The notes: generated from the letters alone by a model not told the origin. A stretch of DNA of 64,000 nucleotides from Eleginops maclovinus (GCF_036324505.1 NC_086370.1:9348512-9412511); one strand, 5' to 3'. Counted from the first letter of the stretch, positions 1 through 12,475 are shown. A program made the numbers and translations.

Positions 1-802
1 TTAGGTGTTAATTGTGTTTACACATGACGGTGCTTTTTAACTCAGTTGTACTTTCATGGCAAGAGACTAGAATATCACACTGGTTTTTTTTTTGGAGGAC
101 ATCTAAGGCTGGGAAGCAAAGATTTTCCAAAATAGGACCTGCTTTGACACATCCTCCTCCAAACAAGCTAGTTTTATGATAAGGAAGTAAATGACTTGAT
201 CCAGGCAAAACATCCTAGGACTGATGATTATTGTTGTTTTGTTACCACTGCAGCTCTCTAGCAGCCCCACCTGGTGACTGACAGTACTGCAGAAACTCTG
301 AGACTGTCAACTGGATGATAAGAAATTAGTACGCCTGACTTTCATTTACTGTCAAAAAATTCCTGACCAGGACTGTGAGCGTATAATTGAAGTTTATTTT
401 GTCTCATATGAGTCATTATGTTTATTAATATATACAGAACCTAACATAACAATAGATTACTCCTCTGTTAATAGAAATAAATTATACTTTAAGTGCAGTC
501 TTTAACCAGTTGTGGAATGTAACTAAGTACTCAAGAACTGTACCTAAGTATACATTTGAGGTACTTAACTTGATTTTTTACATTCTCCACCTACATTTGC
601 ACATTTTCCCAATAGTGATTGACTATGTAGAGCAGATGCACATACTCTCTGTTCAGCTAGAGCTCTGTTCAGTGAAACACATGTCTAAATATCTTTCCTC
701 ATTTGTATTTGAGTCTCTTATGCACTGATGCATAAAAAAGACATTATCCTAAAATTAAGTTTTGTGCCAGGGCGTGTTCTGCACGTAGCATGAGAGACTG
801 AC
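1..802. other. disc1 intron, no coding exon recognised
   Basis: This stretch lies downstream of the last disc1 exon visible in the window, so it should be disc1 intron. I found no segment that continues the DISC1 coiled coil with usable splice sites. A fragment of a dispersed DNA-transposon-like repeat begins near 507. The rest is AT-rich with nothing else recognised. Confidence 0.5.
507..600. mobile_element. hAT-like MITE fragment
   Basis: It starts CAGTTGTGGAATGTAACTAAG and continues with repeated AAGTACT/GTACTTAA words, the same style of sequence as the full MITE at 22599-23081. No matching right end was found, so it is a truncated copy. Family assignment comes from memory of common teleost repeats. 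Confidence 0.4.
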
Positions 803-1035
803 CTGAGTAGGGAGGGTGAAGGTGAAACGGAGATCTGCGTGCGGTTTTCAGAGGTGACGAGATCCTGCAGGGTTCGGCTCATGTCGCGGAGCTGGGCCAT
901 GGTGCAGCTCCGCAGCACGGAGCCTTCCAACTCCTCGGCCTCCACCTGCTGCTCCTCCTGCTGGATCTGCTGCTCCAGGCATCGGCTGCGGTCCTTCATC
1001 TCCGTCAGCCTCCTCTGCAGCTCTGCTATCTCCAT
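803..1035 (-). CDS. disc1: disc1 coding exon, coiled coil
   Basis: Acceptor CCTGTGCAG and donor CAG/GTCAGT on the minus strand; 233 bp, entered in phase 0 and left in phase 2. It encodes a Glu/Gln-rich coiled coil beginning MEIAELQRRLTEMKDR, then AQLRDMSRTLQDL, equal to the human region around LGQLQEVSKALQD. It is the last disc1 exon in the window. Confidence 0.88.
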
Positions 1036-4000
1036 CTGCACAGGTTTCATTTATGATCCTTGTGTTCATTATCAGGTACTTATCAGTACTAATCATAGTT
1101 CTGCTCTCTGGCTGTTCAGCAGGACATAGATCTTACTAAGACTGAACTATCTCAATAGTTAGAACTGTTTTTAAGAAGTTTTTAGAACCTGTTTTAAAAT
1201 CAGCATATACGGTATACACATAGTGCCAGAAAATACCATTGTAAGCCCTAATGACATAATGTGAGCTAATTTTACCTCTATCAGTCGTTTCTCCTGGATC
1301 AGGCGATCTTTTCGATGCAGTGGACCGTGCGATGATTCTGACCTCTCCCCTGCATCGTGCTCCACATCCTTCCTGACAACCAGTCACCAAAAAACAGTCA
1401 AACCTCAGCAATGTTCAAAACAATTCTAACTTTTTTCACATTTCAAGGTCCTACTGGTTTTCAGTTGAGCTTATGTGGGTGTGTACTGGGACATTGAAAT
1501 ATGTATATTTATCAATCACTAAAGCTATTTGAACCCGATTTTGTACTGCTTTTCCTACTAGTTTTTCAGCTTACTGAAATAGAATGGAAGAATGTCTAAC
1601 AGGGGTGACTTTGGGAACATGTTTTTTTTAGATTCAGGTATGTGTGGAGAACACAGAAACACAAAATCACTGCATGAGGTTACATTTGTCCAGGATACCC
1701 TCTAGAAAGGCCCCACCTGATTTCCTTCCTGTTGAAAGAGCTATTTTTGTCATCCCTCTCAAAATACTCTGTCTTACGACATAATAATGAAAGATAAAGC
1801 ATGAGCAGTATCACAGCACAGAGTTTATAAGCTCATTGTACCCATAAAACTAGTTACTCATTCTACAGTATAAGCCTCTGTTTTCAAAATAAATCTCACC
1901 AGCACAAATTGTATCTGTTGTATTGTTGTTGTGTTTCTGGTGGGGTTTTTTTTATTCTGCAATCACTATGTAATAGTATAAAATGTCTGATAATGAATAT
2001 GACACAAGTCTATAAATCTGAATAAATAAGTACTGTTTGACACAAAATTGGAAACATGGGCCACATTTATTACAACATTTCACTTCACTTTTTGCTAGAG
2101 GAAGTCATTCTCCATCTCCATGACATGAGGGAGAAAGATTTTACTTCACAACAGTAGCTTATGAATACTGTGAAATTCATTTTGATTTGAGAAAAAACTA
2201 TTTTTTGGCTCGTGCATTTCCATGAAAGTAACCACACATCATCCTGTTCATATCCGGCTCGGTGTTACTTCAACAGTGTGAGTCTTGTATTCAATGATAA
2301 TGCAACGAGAAGTCATTGTTTTGTGACTGACCTGCACTGACTGCAGTCTGCCCTCTGGAGGGCGCTGTGCACCACCTGTCTGAGCTGCTCCAGGAACAAA
2401 GCCACGCTGGGCTGTCTGGAGGGTAGACCAAGCTTCAGAGCACCGCGCTCCCTGCACAGCTCCTCCAGCTTTTTCCCAAAACGTTCAGCTGAAAACACAA
2501 ACAAACACACTGAATAACAGGCAGCAACATTGGCTGAAAGTTTTTGTTACTAGGAACTGTCAGAGAGTCAGTGTAGAAAACTTGATGTGACTACTAAATC
2601 ATATTACTCTCTTAAGTTATAACGTGTTCTGTATCCTCATTCACTCAAATAACACATAGGCATTCATATCACTCAAGATTTAATTACAAAATTAGACCTT
2701 CCCTAAAAGGAACTTAGAGAGTCTCTCAATACCAAACAGTTCTCTGCTTGCTTTTTACAAGAAGCAATAATTCCTATAATTTGAATGTTAAGACTCCTTC
2801 ATTTCTGAGCCCTTTAAACAAGCATATATGTAGATTTTTTAAATGTACCTTTCTGTTTGGCTCAGAGTTTAAACAATAAGATCTACATCAGCAAAAAAAA
2901 ACTATTATTTGTTGTCCACAACATTTCAGGAAGAGAAGTTTACTTTTAATTGGTACAACAAATCGCTAGTTTTATCTCATGCAGTCTTCAAAGGTAACAT
3001 ATCAAAATTGAAACATTAGAGAGTGTCCACACAACCCAAAAAAGCCCATGCATGCATTCTGGGCTGCTTTCAATAGATTCACAACCACCAGTTTTTAGTT
3101 TAACTTGACTAACTTATCTGATACCGACAAGTCAAAACTCTAGCTTTTGATAGAGAAAAAACTCTCATAGGGTCGGTTTCAGCTTGACTGATAAACTAAT
3201 CATCAAAGCCAGAGGTATCATTTGTATTAACTTCTAATAGTAAACATCATAGGCCACATTTAAGGAATTTCTAATGTCTCATTATATTATATGTATGTCA
3301 GTAAGTCGGTCAGTTCACAACAAACCATTTATTTAGCTTGAATTAATGGGCAGCCTCACATGCTTTATCAACATCTCAGTTTGATCATAACTACTTCAGT
3401 TACAGTAGCAAGAAATCCAATAAAAGCAACTGAATGACTTTCCATAACAGATAAAGGCAAGGGTCCTGACTGAACAAATCAGTAATACTTTGAGAATATT
3501 GAGCAGCCAGTAGAGTCACTGTACTGTATGGAAAGCTGTTGAAATTCTGTCACAACTAACATTAATTTACTTTTGATCATACTCAATTAAAACAAACAAC
3601 AACACTGCTCAGAAATGGTCTACTTAATGATAAATAAAACGTCTCAATTGAAAATCTTAGTTCACCTGCATCATAGTCATCATCCAAAATGGCGTTCTGC
3701 TGGAGCCTCTGCAGCTTTAACATCATGGACTCAATCTGAAAAGCGACACACAAAAGACTGAAGACAGAAAATATTATGCAACAATCCAGAGGGCAATGCT
3801 CTTTAAACTGTCGTCACAGGGCAAAGAGAGTGAGAGTGCAATGACCAACATTTCAAATTGACACCACGTCAACAATTTGTGGGTAGGAAGTTTAAAACTT
3901 CAATATCATCACTAAATATTACTGTTCAGAGTATATCACCAGTAGCATTAATAGAAATACATGTTTTCATAGTTAAGGTTTCCTGTACCTTTTCATTTGG

Positions 4001-5765
4001 ATACACCTCAAAATTTCAGGGATTTCACTTGATTGGTTTAGCAAGATCCTCCCAAATTGGGGATCAGGACATCAAAGAGATTTAAAAAATGAAATTGAAA
4101 AAGAAAATGTGTTTATTTTTATTTCTAGTCTGTAGGCCCATCACATTAAACCTGAAAAGGTTAAACTCTTTCTATGTAACTTTGGACAAAGACTTGTTTG
4201 TGTGTTTAAACATACAGTAGTGTAGACCTGCAGATGGATAGCAGCAGGTTGCACAACCTTAAAAAAACATATAGGCCTACAACATTTTCTTAGTTGGCTC
4301 GTGGTCCTAAAGAAATAGTTAAACATTTTTGAAAATATGCTACATTTTCTTGCTTAGAGTTGAATGAAAAAAATGACATCCATACAAGAAACAGGAAAAC
4401 TTTGAATACACACTACTTTTTACACTCTTCAACTTTCTTGCTGCTTTTTTAGTCTTTTAATTAATTAAATAAATAAGGTTTATCATTTGTTCATAACTGA
4501 GTTTTAATTTATTGAGCTAGTTAGCTAACTGGCAGGCAGATCTTATCACCTTTGGATGGAGCCCCACTAGCTGTTTCACCTCGTTTCCTTGTGCTAAGCT
4601 ATTTGGCTGCATGCTCGACTTTTAGTGTTAACATAAGAGGTATAAATCTTCGTCACGCTCTTTGTAGGAAAGCCTTGTTGTCAAACTTTTTATAAAAAAA
4701 TAAAATGTTGAAATGCTTTGCCCTGAACCAGGTCTTTGATTTTACTTAAACTGAATAAGGCTATTGTGACAACAGCCCTGCATACCGTTCCCACCTTAGT
4801 ATGAGTGCGATTGTTTTGGAGGCAGTCTTGCAGCACACCTTCGTACTTCTTCACCAGGTTGTCCCAGCCTTGCTCTGAGACAGGCGTAGCGCTCTCATAT
4901 CCTGAGGTGACAGAAGAGGCGGAGGCAGTGTCTGAGTCCAAGGACAGTGAGGAGATAATCTCTATGTCCAGAACTGGAGAGTCACATTCAGGCTGGTCGT
5001 GTGTAGCCTCCCTGCCACCCCACTGACACTCCCGCCAAAACCTATTGCCTAATGTCAGCTCCTCTCTCTTTGCCTGGCTACCTGGAGAGGAGGAGGGCAG
5101 TGATTGGACAGGAGTTGAGTGTTTTGAGACATTGTGCACAATGGACAAGGTTGCTTGAGGTGAATTAGGTGCATGAGTTGACTGATATAGGGGTTCTGGT
5201 TCCCTCTGGGGTGTGGCAGTGTTTGAATTTATCCTCTGGCTGGTGTTTAGAGACTGTCTGATAAAACTGAAGCTGGAGTTAAAGAGACCTCTGCTGAAGA
5301 CTGGAGGGCCGGTCTCGGGCTTAACCTAATTGCATTCTGGGTCAAAGAGGATGTACCCCGATGGCTGGATGTACCATTAATGCCACTGCAGTCCACATGG
5401 GGAAGAGGACAAGTTCCAGAGCAGAGAAAACTCTTACTTTTCCAGGAGCTACATGTGACTTTATCAGGCTGATGCTGATTCATTACAGACACTTTGACAG
5501 CAGGGGTTAGAATCATCCTTTGTGCACTGGTCCCCTGAGTGATTGCAGTGTGACGACCAGATTTCCCGTTTCTAATGCAAGTGATCATCCCTTCGTCTTC
5601 TTCCTCATCCTCCTCTTCCTCCTCCTCCTCTTCATCCTCCTGTCCATTAAAAGTGCTCTGTAGTCTGGACTGCTCTCCTCTCATGTACCCTGGTCTTCGG
5701 TGGAGCCTCTTACGACTGGAGCTGCCAGCTGTCCCTGATGCTCTGCCACCTGTCGATGCAGACAT
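803..5765 (-). CDS. disc1: DISC1 scaffold protein, 3' part outside window
   Basis: Five coding exons are seen in transcript order: 5749-4795 (or from an ATG at 5765), 3735-3666, 2488-2332, 1372-1276 and 1035-803. All have GT-AG borders and phases that join cleanly. DISC1 is a coiled-coil scaffold at centrosomes, mitochondria and synapses that binds NDEL1, PDE4 and other partners. Landmarks shared with the human protein are a basic RRPGYMR motif near the N-terminus, SSFSFIR, the DDDYDA segment after a coiled-coil helix, LPSRQP, LIQEKR, and a Glu/Gln-rich helix ending in the AQLRDMSRTLQDL stretch. The N-terminal half is low in complexity with an acidic run, as in other DISC1 proteins. The first large exon needs a one-base frame change between about 5325 and 5275. 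The remaining C-terminal exons (human exons after the LQDTLAS region) lie left of position 1. Identity is firm; the true start is not. Confidence 0.9.
1276..1372 (-). CDS. disc1: disc1 coding exon
   Basis: 97 bp, acceptor GGTTGTCAG, donor GAG/GTAAAA, entered in phase 2 and left in phase 0. It encodes a segment ending LHRKDRLIQEKRLIE, matching the human TRRDWLLQEKQQLQ region at the start of the second coiled coil. Confidence 0.87.
1373..2331. other. disc1 intron
   Basis: 959-bp intron between the LPSRQP exon and the LIQEKR exon. AT-rich, with no repeat or exon recognised. The other introns here (1036-1275, 2489-3665, 3736-4794) are likewise plain; the only repeat seen is the one noted near 4500-4615. 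Confidence 0.6.
2332..2488 (-). CDS. disc1: disc1 coding exon with LPSRQP motif
   Basis: 157 bp, acceptor GTTTTCAG, donor TGCAG/GTCAGT, phase 1 in and phase 2 out. It encodes AERFGKKLEELCRE, then LGLPSRQPSVALFLEQL, matching the human RLEDLEQEK and LPSRQPALSSFLGHL segments. Confidence 0.9.
3666..3735 (-). CDS. disc1: disc1 coding exon with DDDYDA motif
   Basis: 70 bp, acceptor CTTTTCAG, donor GCAG/GTGAAC, phase 0 in and phase 1 out. It encodes IESMMLKLQRLQQNAILDDD followed by YDA. This aligns with the human LRLKLQKLQEDAVENDDYDKA segment. Too short to stand out as an open frame but clear by splice sites and motif. Confidence 0.88.
4500..4615 (-). repeat. teleost TTAGCTTAGC-type interspersed repeat fragment
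   Basis: Read on the minus strand it contains AGCTTAGCACAAGGAAACG, AAACAGCTAGTGGGGCTCC and CCAAAGGTGATAAGATCTGCC, resembling the repeat at 57830-58040 (opposite orientation). Sequence at 4310-4375 (TTTTCTTGCTTAGAGTTGAATG) may be more of the same element. Classification is from memory only. Confidence 0.4.
4795..5749 (-). CDS. disc1: disc1 large N-terminal exon, with frame break
   Basis: This corresponds to the single large second exon of mammalian DISC1. In one frame it encodes SRKRLHRRPGYMRGE and a Glu/Asp run, open until a stop at 5249-5247. In another frame, open from about 5325, it encodes KPETGPPVFSRGLFNSSFSF, then IRQS, and continues to QGWDNLVKKYEGVLQDCLQN before the donor AAG/GTGGGA. 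Both halves match DISC1, so the frame must change by one base between about 5325 and 5275. If the acceptor CGACAG at 5755-5750 is used, the exon needs one base from an upstream exon; otherwise translation starts at the ATG at 5765, which has in-frame TAA and TGA just before it. Confidence 0.85.
5579..5640 (-). repeat. GAG/GAT-rich tract coding an acidic run in disc1
   Basis: On the minus strand this is a GAG/GAA/GAT run within the disc1 large exon, coding EDEEEEEEEEDEEEDEG. Such triplet runs vary in length between alleles and related species. Confidence 0.8.
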
Positions 5766-6436
5766 TAATCATTAAGCTGGACAGTACACCGGAACATAAA
5801 GAGTGAGCTCATAGGAAAATGTACCAATTTCACAAGAATGTAAAATATCAGATTGTAAGTATTATGGATGTGATATGACCAAAATGAGTGATCCCAGAAT
5901 TGTGTGTTAAAGCTAACATGTTAACTGAATGACAAACAACTTAAGCAGATGGTTCCCAGAGTTCTGTTCCAGCTGTTGGGAAATACCAAAGCCACACAGT
6001 CATTTTGAGTTGAGAAACGCCTCTCAGTGGATGAACGACTTACATGAACAATATTTGTTTAAGTTACATTTGAATTGGTTTATCTTTGAAAACACTGCCA
6101 TGTTGACCTAGTCCAGAGATTCTCAGGCTGCTCTGATGTTTGCAAGCCTTTTAAGATATAAGTAAAAAAATACGAAGGAAAGATAGCAAAGTGACAAACT
6201 CTCCTTCTGCGGGGTGCTACATTGTGTATTATACAGGATGGACATCTTTTTTACAGGGAAAGAAGGAAAGACTTGGGGTAATGGAACAATCTTTAAACTC
6301 AACATTGACATATTATTGCATCACCCAAGTTGAAATGGCCAAAATATTAGCAAACAGTTGCCTGAACATCGTGTAGATTGGGAGCAACGTTAGCATTTAT
6401 TTTAAGTATTTTTCATGTCCACTGCAAGAATCTCCA

Positions 6437-7672
6437 TTAAGTAAGTAAAGTTTTATTTATATAGCACCCTTCTCAACACAGTACACAATAAAATACACAA
6501 TTACAGCTGTAAAATGTACAATAAAAGGCAAAAAAAAACACATCAGTACAAATTAACACCAGTGTAGGGACAGCTAAAAACTAACCTCCCCCGACACCCC
6601 AAAAGCTTGTCAGAAAAGGTGAGTTTTCAGCTGCACCTTAAACATTTCCACTGAGACAGAGGCTCAGAGGTTCTAGGGGAGTTCATCCAAAGCCTTGGAG
6701 CCACCGCCTCAAAGGCACGATCCCCCCTTAGTTTTAAGCCTGGTCCGTGGCACCCTTAAAAGGCCTTGCTCAGAGGACCTCAGGCCCGGTTTTCCTGTAA
6801 GGGTGGATCAGGTCGTGAATATAGGCGGGTGCTTGGCCATGGACAGCTCTATAAGTAAAAACAAGAACTTTGAACTGTATTCTGAGATGGACAAGTAGCC
6901 AGTTCAGGGCGGAAAGGATCGGAGTGATGTGGCAAGTTTTTTTGGACGGAGTGAGTAATCTGGCTGCAGCATTTTGGACCAGTTGTAACCGGTTTATAGA
7001 TGTTTTGTTGAGGCAGGAGAACAGAGAGTTACAGTAGTCAAGCAGGGACGAGATAAAAGCGTGGATAGCCATCTCCAGTTCTACATTTGTTAAAATGCCC
7101 CTGAGCTTGGCAATGCTCCTGAGGTGGAAAAAACATGTACGGGTCAGAAGTTTGATGTGTTTGTCTAGTAGCATAGCATGATCGAAAGCTACACCAAGGT
7201 TTTTGATATTAGCCTTAACATTGCCACTTAATGGTCCCAGATGGCTTGCTACCTTAGAGGTGATGTTATCAGCCGCTAAGGTCAGGACTTCGGTTTTTAA
7301 CGCATTGAGCTGTAGGAAGTTGCTAGACATCCACTCTTCAATGGCAGACAGACATGCAGTCAGGGTGTTTACATTTTCAGGTTTGGCGGGTTTGAAAGAC
7401 AGATAAATCTGTATATCATCCGCATAGCAGTGATACGAGACACCCTTGAATTGGCTAATTAAGGGGCCTTAGGGGAACATGTAAAGGGAAAAAAGAATGG
7501 GGCCTAAAACAGAGCCCTGGGGCAGGCCACAGGATAGAGGAGTGCTGTGTGAAGAGAACGCGCCCACAGCCACGGAGAAATCTCTCCCACTGAGGTACGA
7601 GGCAAACCACTGGAGATGACCCTGAGATGCCTACCCACTCCCTGAGTTTATCTAGCATGATGGTGTGGCTCT
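6437..7672 (-). mobile_element. Decayed LINE (non-LTR retrotransposon) fragment
   Basis: Read on the minus strand, the frames contain classical non-LTR reverse-transcriptase blocks: [33 protein letters not shown], then CYADDIQIYLS with the YADD catalytic core. A long open piece at 7330-6770 follows, including LLDYCNSLF, LQLVQNAAARLL and the HITPILSALNWL stretch. A frame change near 7640-7600 and an in-frame TAA just after SLYMFP show that it is dead. The 3' end (low coordinates) carries TTTATTTATATAGCACCC, a tail seen on fish L2-type LINEs and related SINEs. The 5' part (endonuclease and N-terminal RT) is missing, as expected for 5' truncation. L2/jockey-like is my best guess for the clade. 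Confidence 0.8.
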
Positions 7673-9160
7673 ACTGTAAACTACAAAGTTCGGTACAAAA
7701 TATGTATTATGCTTCAAACATTTCTAAGTCTTGTTTGGTGGTAAGAAGGTACTGTAGAGTGAATTATTCAAGCTCTTTGTTGCTACTGAAAAATCCCTGA
7801 TTTTCATGAAATTTGGTGAATAGTGTTGCATGATCAAAGAAAGAACCCAGTACACTTCGATATAACACAAGACGGATTGACGGATGTGAGACCTCACAGA
7901 GCCCTTGTAGTTGGGTTTGTGGATATTGAAAACTCTTTTTGCTTATGTTAACAAAGTCATTTGATTCATTGTTATTTGATTCGATACATAGTATTGATCA
8001 GTGCAGCTTTTAAACATGAGAGGTTCAGATTTGTTAGGGACATAACAGAAAAATTGGAAAAGTTGAATTTGGGTTTGGACAGCAGAACGATGTAAAGAAC
8101 CTTGCGGTCCATGTTATTAATAATGTAACTATTTTCCCTGATATTGTTACTCAATGACTAAAATATCCAAGCTTTATACTGGGTGGGGCCATGGCCGTAG
8201 TTTGAAAACCACTGCAGTAAACATGGCAAATCTAAACGATGAGGAGTGATAAAACATGATTGTAAATAGAATTTGGACTGAAATTGGAGCAGGATGATAA
8301 AGACTGGGGCGTCTTCAGCGCACCTGCTTCAGCGCCACATGTTTAATACATATAATGTGTAGGATTCAGAGGGGGAGACACGCTGAAATGTTGGGTATCA
8401 ACAGCCCCTTTGTGTACAGCTGCACCGCTCTCTCTTCCACTTCTGGCTCTCAATTTTCTCTTCCCACTCACACACACACTGACACATGGGCTTTTATAGT
8501 GAAAACACTGGAGGCATTCAGACTACTATCATTGTAAAACCCTGTTACACTTTTTTTAAAATGTTGTATTACTATCGAGTTACTCTCACAGTTATTTAAA
8601 TCCTGTGTCTAGCTGTACATCAAGACAGGAATGCAGGGCATCAAACAAACAATGACCACTATGAAGAAACTAGAGCCCCCATGACCTCGAGTGATGTCAC
8701 TCCTAATCCTCCCATGTGACTGGAGAGGAAGAGACACAAAAAGACACCACTTAAGGGAGAGTTGGGATTTTAGACTGATGGGAAGGCAGGGTTTTTAACA
8801 AGAGTATCATAGGGGGGTTCCTTTGGTACCCATGTATGTGTGCATAGAGTCTTCTGTCCACTGGGAGCCCTGTGTGCTAAAAGCTCAGGTTACCATCAGC
8901 TCCATTAGTGTTTTTGCAGACGTGGCCACTGTTCCATAACCAATTTAAGAAACCCAACACTCTCCTCTGTACCAAAGACAACCGTCTACCATCTGGTGCG
9001 GACAAGATATATAATATGGAGCCTATACTCCACATAGTCAAAGAGCTCCGGAGTTGAAAGGGGAAGGACTTGTTGATCGAAAGTGTTACTGTATCCTCGG
9101 AATGCTTCGGTTACACATAGGGCTCTTCTCACTAAAGGGGAAGGAAAAGCCTCAGTGCCC

Positions 9161-9343
<183 letters not shown>

Positions 9344-10190
9344 TGGGGGCATCCACATCTCGGTTGAAGCCCTTCTGAGGTATGTCATTTGCTGCTTCCT
9401 GCCAGGCTTTGTGCAAAAATAGTTTGTCAGGAATTCCGGCAGAAACAGCAAATGGTTGGATGAAGTCATTGTTTTTGCAAGTCCCAAGTTAGTCCCAAAT
9501 CAAGACCGGCAAGTCCTAAACTTTCAGTTTCCATTCCTAAACAAGACATGACGTGGCCCCGGTCTATAACCTCCGATCAGCACATTTGGCATAATGCTAA
9601 GCAAGGTTAGGTCTTTAAAGCTCTATTCCTGCAACTTGATTGGATAGCGTTGCATCAAACAAAGTGTATCTGGGAAATCAAGTGTCAAAGTGCTTAGAAT
9701 GAAAAGTGTAAACTCAGGAAATAAAGGGAAGTGTATTGATTTGATGCACACTTTAAATAACATACTTTTAGATATATGGACTTGGGGGAAGGAATTATTA
9801 TTTTTAATTAAAAAAACTCAAGAGAAGTTGAGAGTCATTGGTGTAAGAGGAATAGTCTTACTCAATTATACGTCTGGTTACAGCAAATAAGCAAGGGAGG
9901 ACCAAAAGTAGTTAAAATCAGGGGTCTGAATAACCCACACTGCGACAATCACAGCTTTCTAATTGAAACTTTTTGTGAATGCTAAAGAACCTCTGCACAA
10001 CTGTGGGAAAACGAAGCGCCTCAGACAGACGAGGCTCGATTATTTACCTTTGGGAGATTAAACAGGCCCTCGTCGGAGCCCTTAGGTTAAACACAACATC
10101 CCATTGGCTGCTGAAAGAGCTTCAGCCACAGAGCAGAGGAATGCAAAGGATCTAATAAAAACACAAACGTTTGAGGAACAAGCTCAGCAC

Positions 10191-10193
<3 letters not shown>

Positions 10194-10252
<59 letters not shown>
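10194..10252. repeat. (CA)n microsatellite
   Basis: Perfect CA dinucleotide run of 59 bp. Confidence 0.97.
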
Positions 10253-10253
<1 letters not shown>

Positions 10254-11514
10254 AGCAGATCTACATGTCAGCAGCCTCCTGAGAAGTAGTGCTGCTTAGC
10301 AGATGTGCAAAACTTCGCCACTTGTGACCGACCACAGCAATGGAAATAGGGAAGTGAAAGTCTTTTGACCGTGAATATGACAGACAGTAACCAAAGAAGA
10401 AAATCTATCTATCTGGAAAATGTATTTAATGGCTGACAGGAAACATTTCTAGTGTAAGACCTTCGCTGCATTGCTCTGGAGAGACTTTTAAATAAAACAC
10501 TTCCTGTTTGGTCACACAAGGATCATAAACTAGCTGAATATGGTTGAGCTTAGTGGAGTGAAGACAAAGCAGAGACTGACATAGTTAAAATGACTACACC
10601 CACAATTAAAAATGTTTTAATTTCTGCCTTCTAATGTCAACATCCATCATACAAAATTAGTCACTTTGAATTTAGATGCTGTTAATAACTTCTTATATTT
10701 TGATGTTAACAATATGTGTAAAAAGGCTGGTCTTTCTTTTAGATGCTGAAGTAATCTTACAGTGGTAGTTGGTTAGCTGTACCTTCACATAAAACACTGG
10801 TTACGTGTATTCTTCTAAAACATGAAGAAAATAATGGCTAACCTAATGGTCACTGGTGAAAGATTTGCAACTACTGTAAAGAATCAAACATGCTAAGGTC
10901 ATAACTTGATTATAGAAAGTGTATGTATGCCAAAATTGAATGAAAACAAGTCATTACAGGCATCCTATCAGAAACTGAAATATAAAACAGTGGGCGCAAA
11001 TGCAAATGAGTTGGGCAAGATAAATCTTATAAACCTGGGTGCCATCATACTGTACGTCTCCATGTCTTCATATTCACGGGGGAAACAAATCTTTCGCAAG
11101 TATTTTGTCGCTTTGCACTGATCACTGACTGTCAGGGATCCTTTGAACTCTATGACCTGAATGATTCAAAGACATACTAATTTTTTGTATTTATAACAGA
11201 CAAAGCGGTGGTGATTGTCAGTGTGGAGAATAGAGATCCCTCTTAAGCTATACACTGTTTATTCAGTGACATTAAGCAACAAAGGGCAAATACTAGATAT
11301 TGTTTTGGACTAGTCAGACCAGTTAAAAGAGGAGAATACAGTATTCAGATCCAGTCAATGACAACTAAAAGCTGAAATATTAGCCAAAAAGTAGCCTTTA
11401 TAAGAACCATGTGAATATTTAAAACAGTCTTCATATCACCAACATCGTCCCTTATGCAGCAGACCTATGCAATTTCGTGAGAATCAGAGGCTGTAGGAAA
11501 TAAGTTTGTTTTAC

Positions 11515-11521
11515 CTTCCAT
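11515..11521 (-). CDS. disc1: Candidate disc1 first coding exon (ATGGAAG)
   Basis: On the minus strand, ATG GAA G is followed by GTAAAACA, a usable donor. It ends in phase 1. The large disc1 exon, if entered at the acceptor CGACAG ending at 5750, begins with GT and needs exactly one preceding base. The join gives ATG GAA GGT GGC, i.e. MEGGRASG leading into the RRPGYMR motif. Mammalian DISC1 also has a short first coding exon before its large second exon. A CpG-rich patch lies 470-670 bp upstream (11990-12190). Seven coding bases are weak evidence, so this is an inference from phase and position only. Confidence 0.35.
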
Positions 11522-11989
11522 GACTTCGCAGTGAAGCAGAGAGTTGCTGTGACATCCCAGCCCCATTAGTCCAGCAAACATGTTTCCATTAACAACAAGC
11601 TGTTTGTGGGCAGAAAATGTCAGATCCCGGCTCTATAGAGTTACATCGACCATGTTTTAGTAGAAGAGGAGCCAAGCAATGCGACTGATCTCATTTCCGT
11701 TGTGGAAAATGAACCCAGGCTGTTATTTTCTCCCCAACTTTGGAATGACTTGTGAAGCCGGCTTTCCTACACACGTTCCTTTGTCCATGATGAACATTTC
11801 CTGACACAATTATTGATCCAGTACTTCATAGTGTAAGTTGTCTCCTCTGCGGCAAACAAGTGAGTCCATTTGCGTATTTTAACACACGGTCTGGAGATAA
11901 ATAATCATGTCTTGTTGGAAATACATCCAGTGGTGAATGTTGTAAATGCAGAAGTAATGAGTATGAATGTGTTTCATCGATGAGTTGCC

Positions 11990-12190
11990 CAGTAATCCGT
12001 TATTCGCTGCTGCGCCCATTCGTTGTGCGTCGTGTTGTAGCAGCGCTAGGAGCCCCTACGTGTTCAGGAATTTGACTCCAGACTCCTTCAGCCCGCCTCA
12101 TAACCACAGCAGGCTGCACACTGTGGCTGCAGAGCGGACTGTGCAAACGCTGCTCTATGCGCACGCTGTGCTGATTGTCATGACTGAAGC
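11990..12190 (-). promoter_or_regulatory. CpG-rich patch, possible disc1 promoter
   Basis: Within an AT-rich surround this block has a dozen or so CpG dinucleotides (for example GCTGCGCCCATTCGTTGTGC and ATGCGCACGCTG). It lies just upstream, on the minus strand, of the candidate disc1 first exon. No clear TATA box is seen. The open frames through it have no recognisable protein family. Confidence 0.3.
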
Positions 12191-12475
12191 TGGTGGAGTA
12201 AAATACAATATTGTGTAAAAAACACACCCAAAAAAAGCTATCTTTCTACGTCCAACTCTGTCAAAGTCAAATAAACAATACTACACTTAAACGATTAGCT
12301 TACTTTAAGAATGTTCCTTATTATTATTATGTGAAAGTTTTCACATTAAACTCTTTCATGCATTATTTATCAGTAACAAAGTAAGCTTTTTTTGTTTCAA
12401 GCATACAAACCTACAAACAATAATAATAATTTTCCTAAATATATTTTATTTTGCAGCAGTTCAATTTACAATCAG

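Noticed and set aside
5290..5326. A tiny intron explaining the disc1 frame change
   Set aside because: The GTTAAG...CAG span would be about 37 bp, below normal vertebrate intron size, and this exon is single in other vertebrates.
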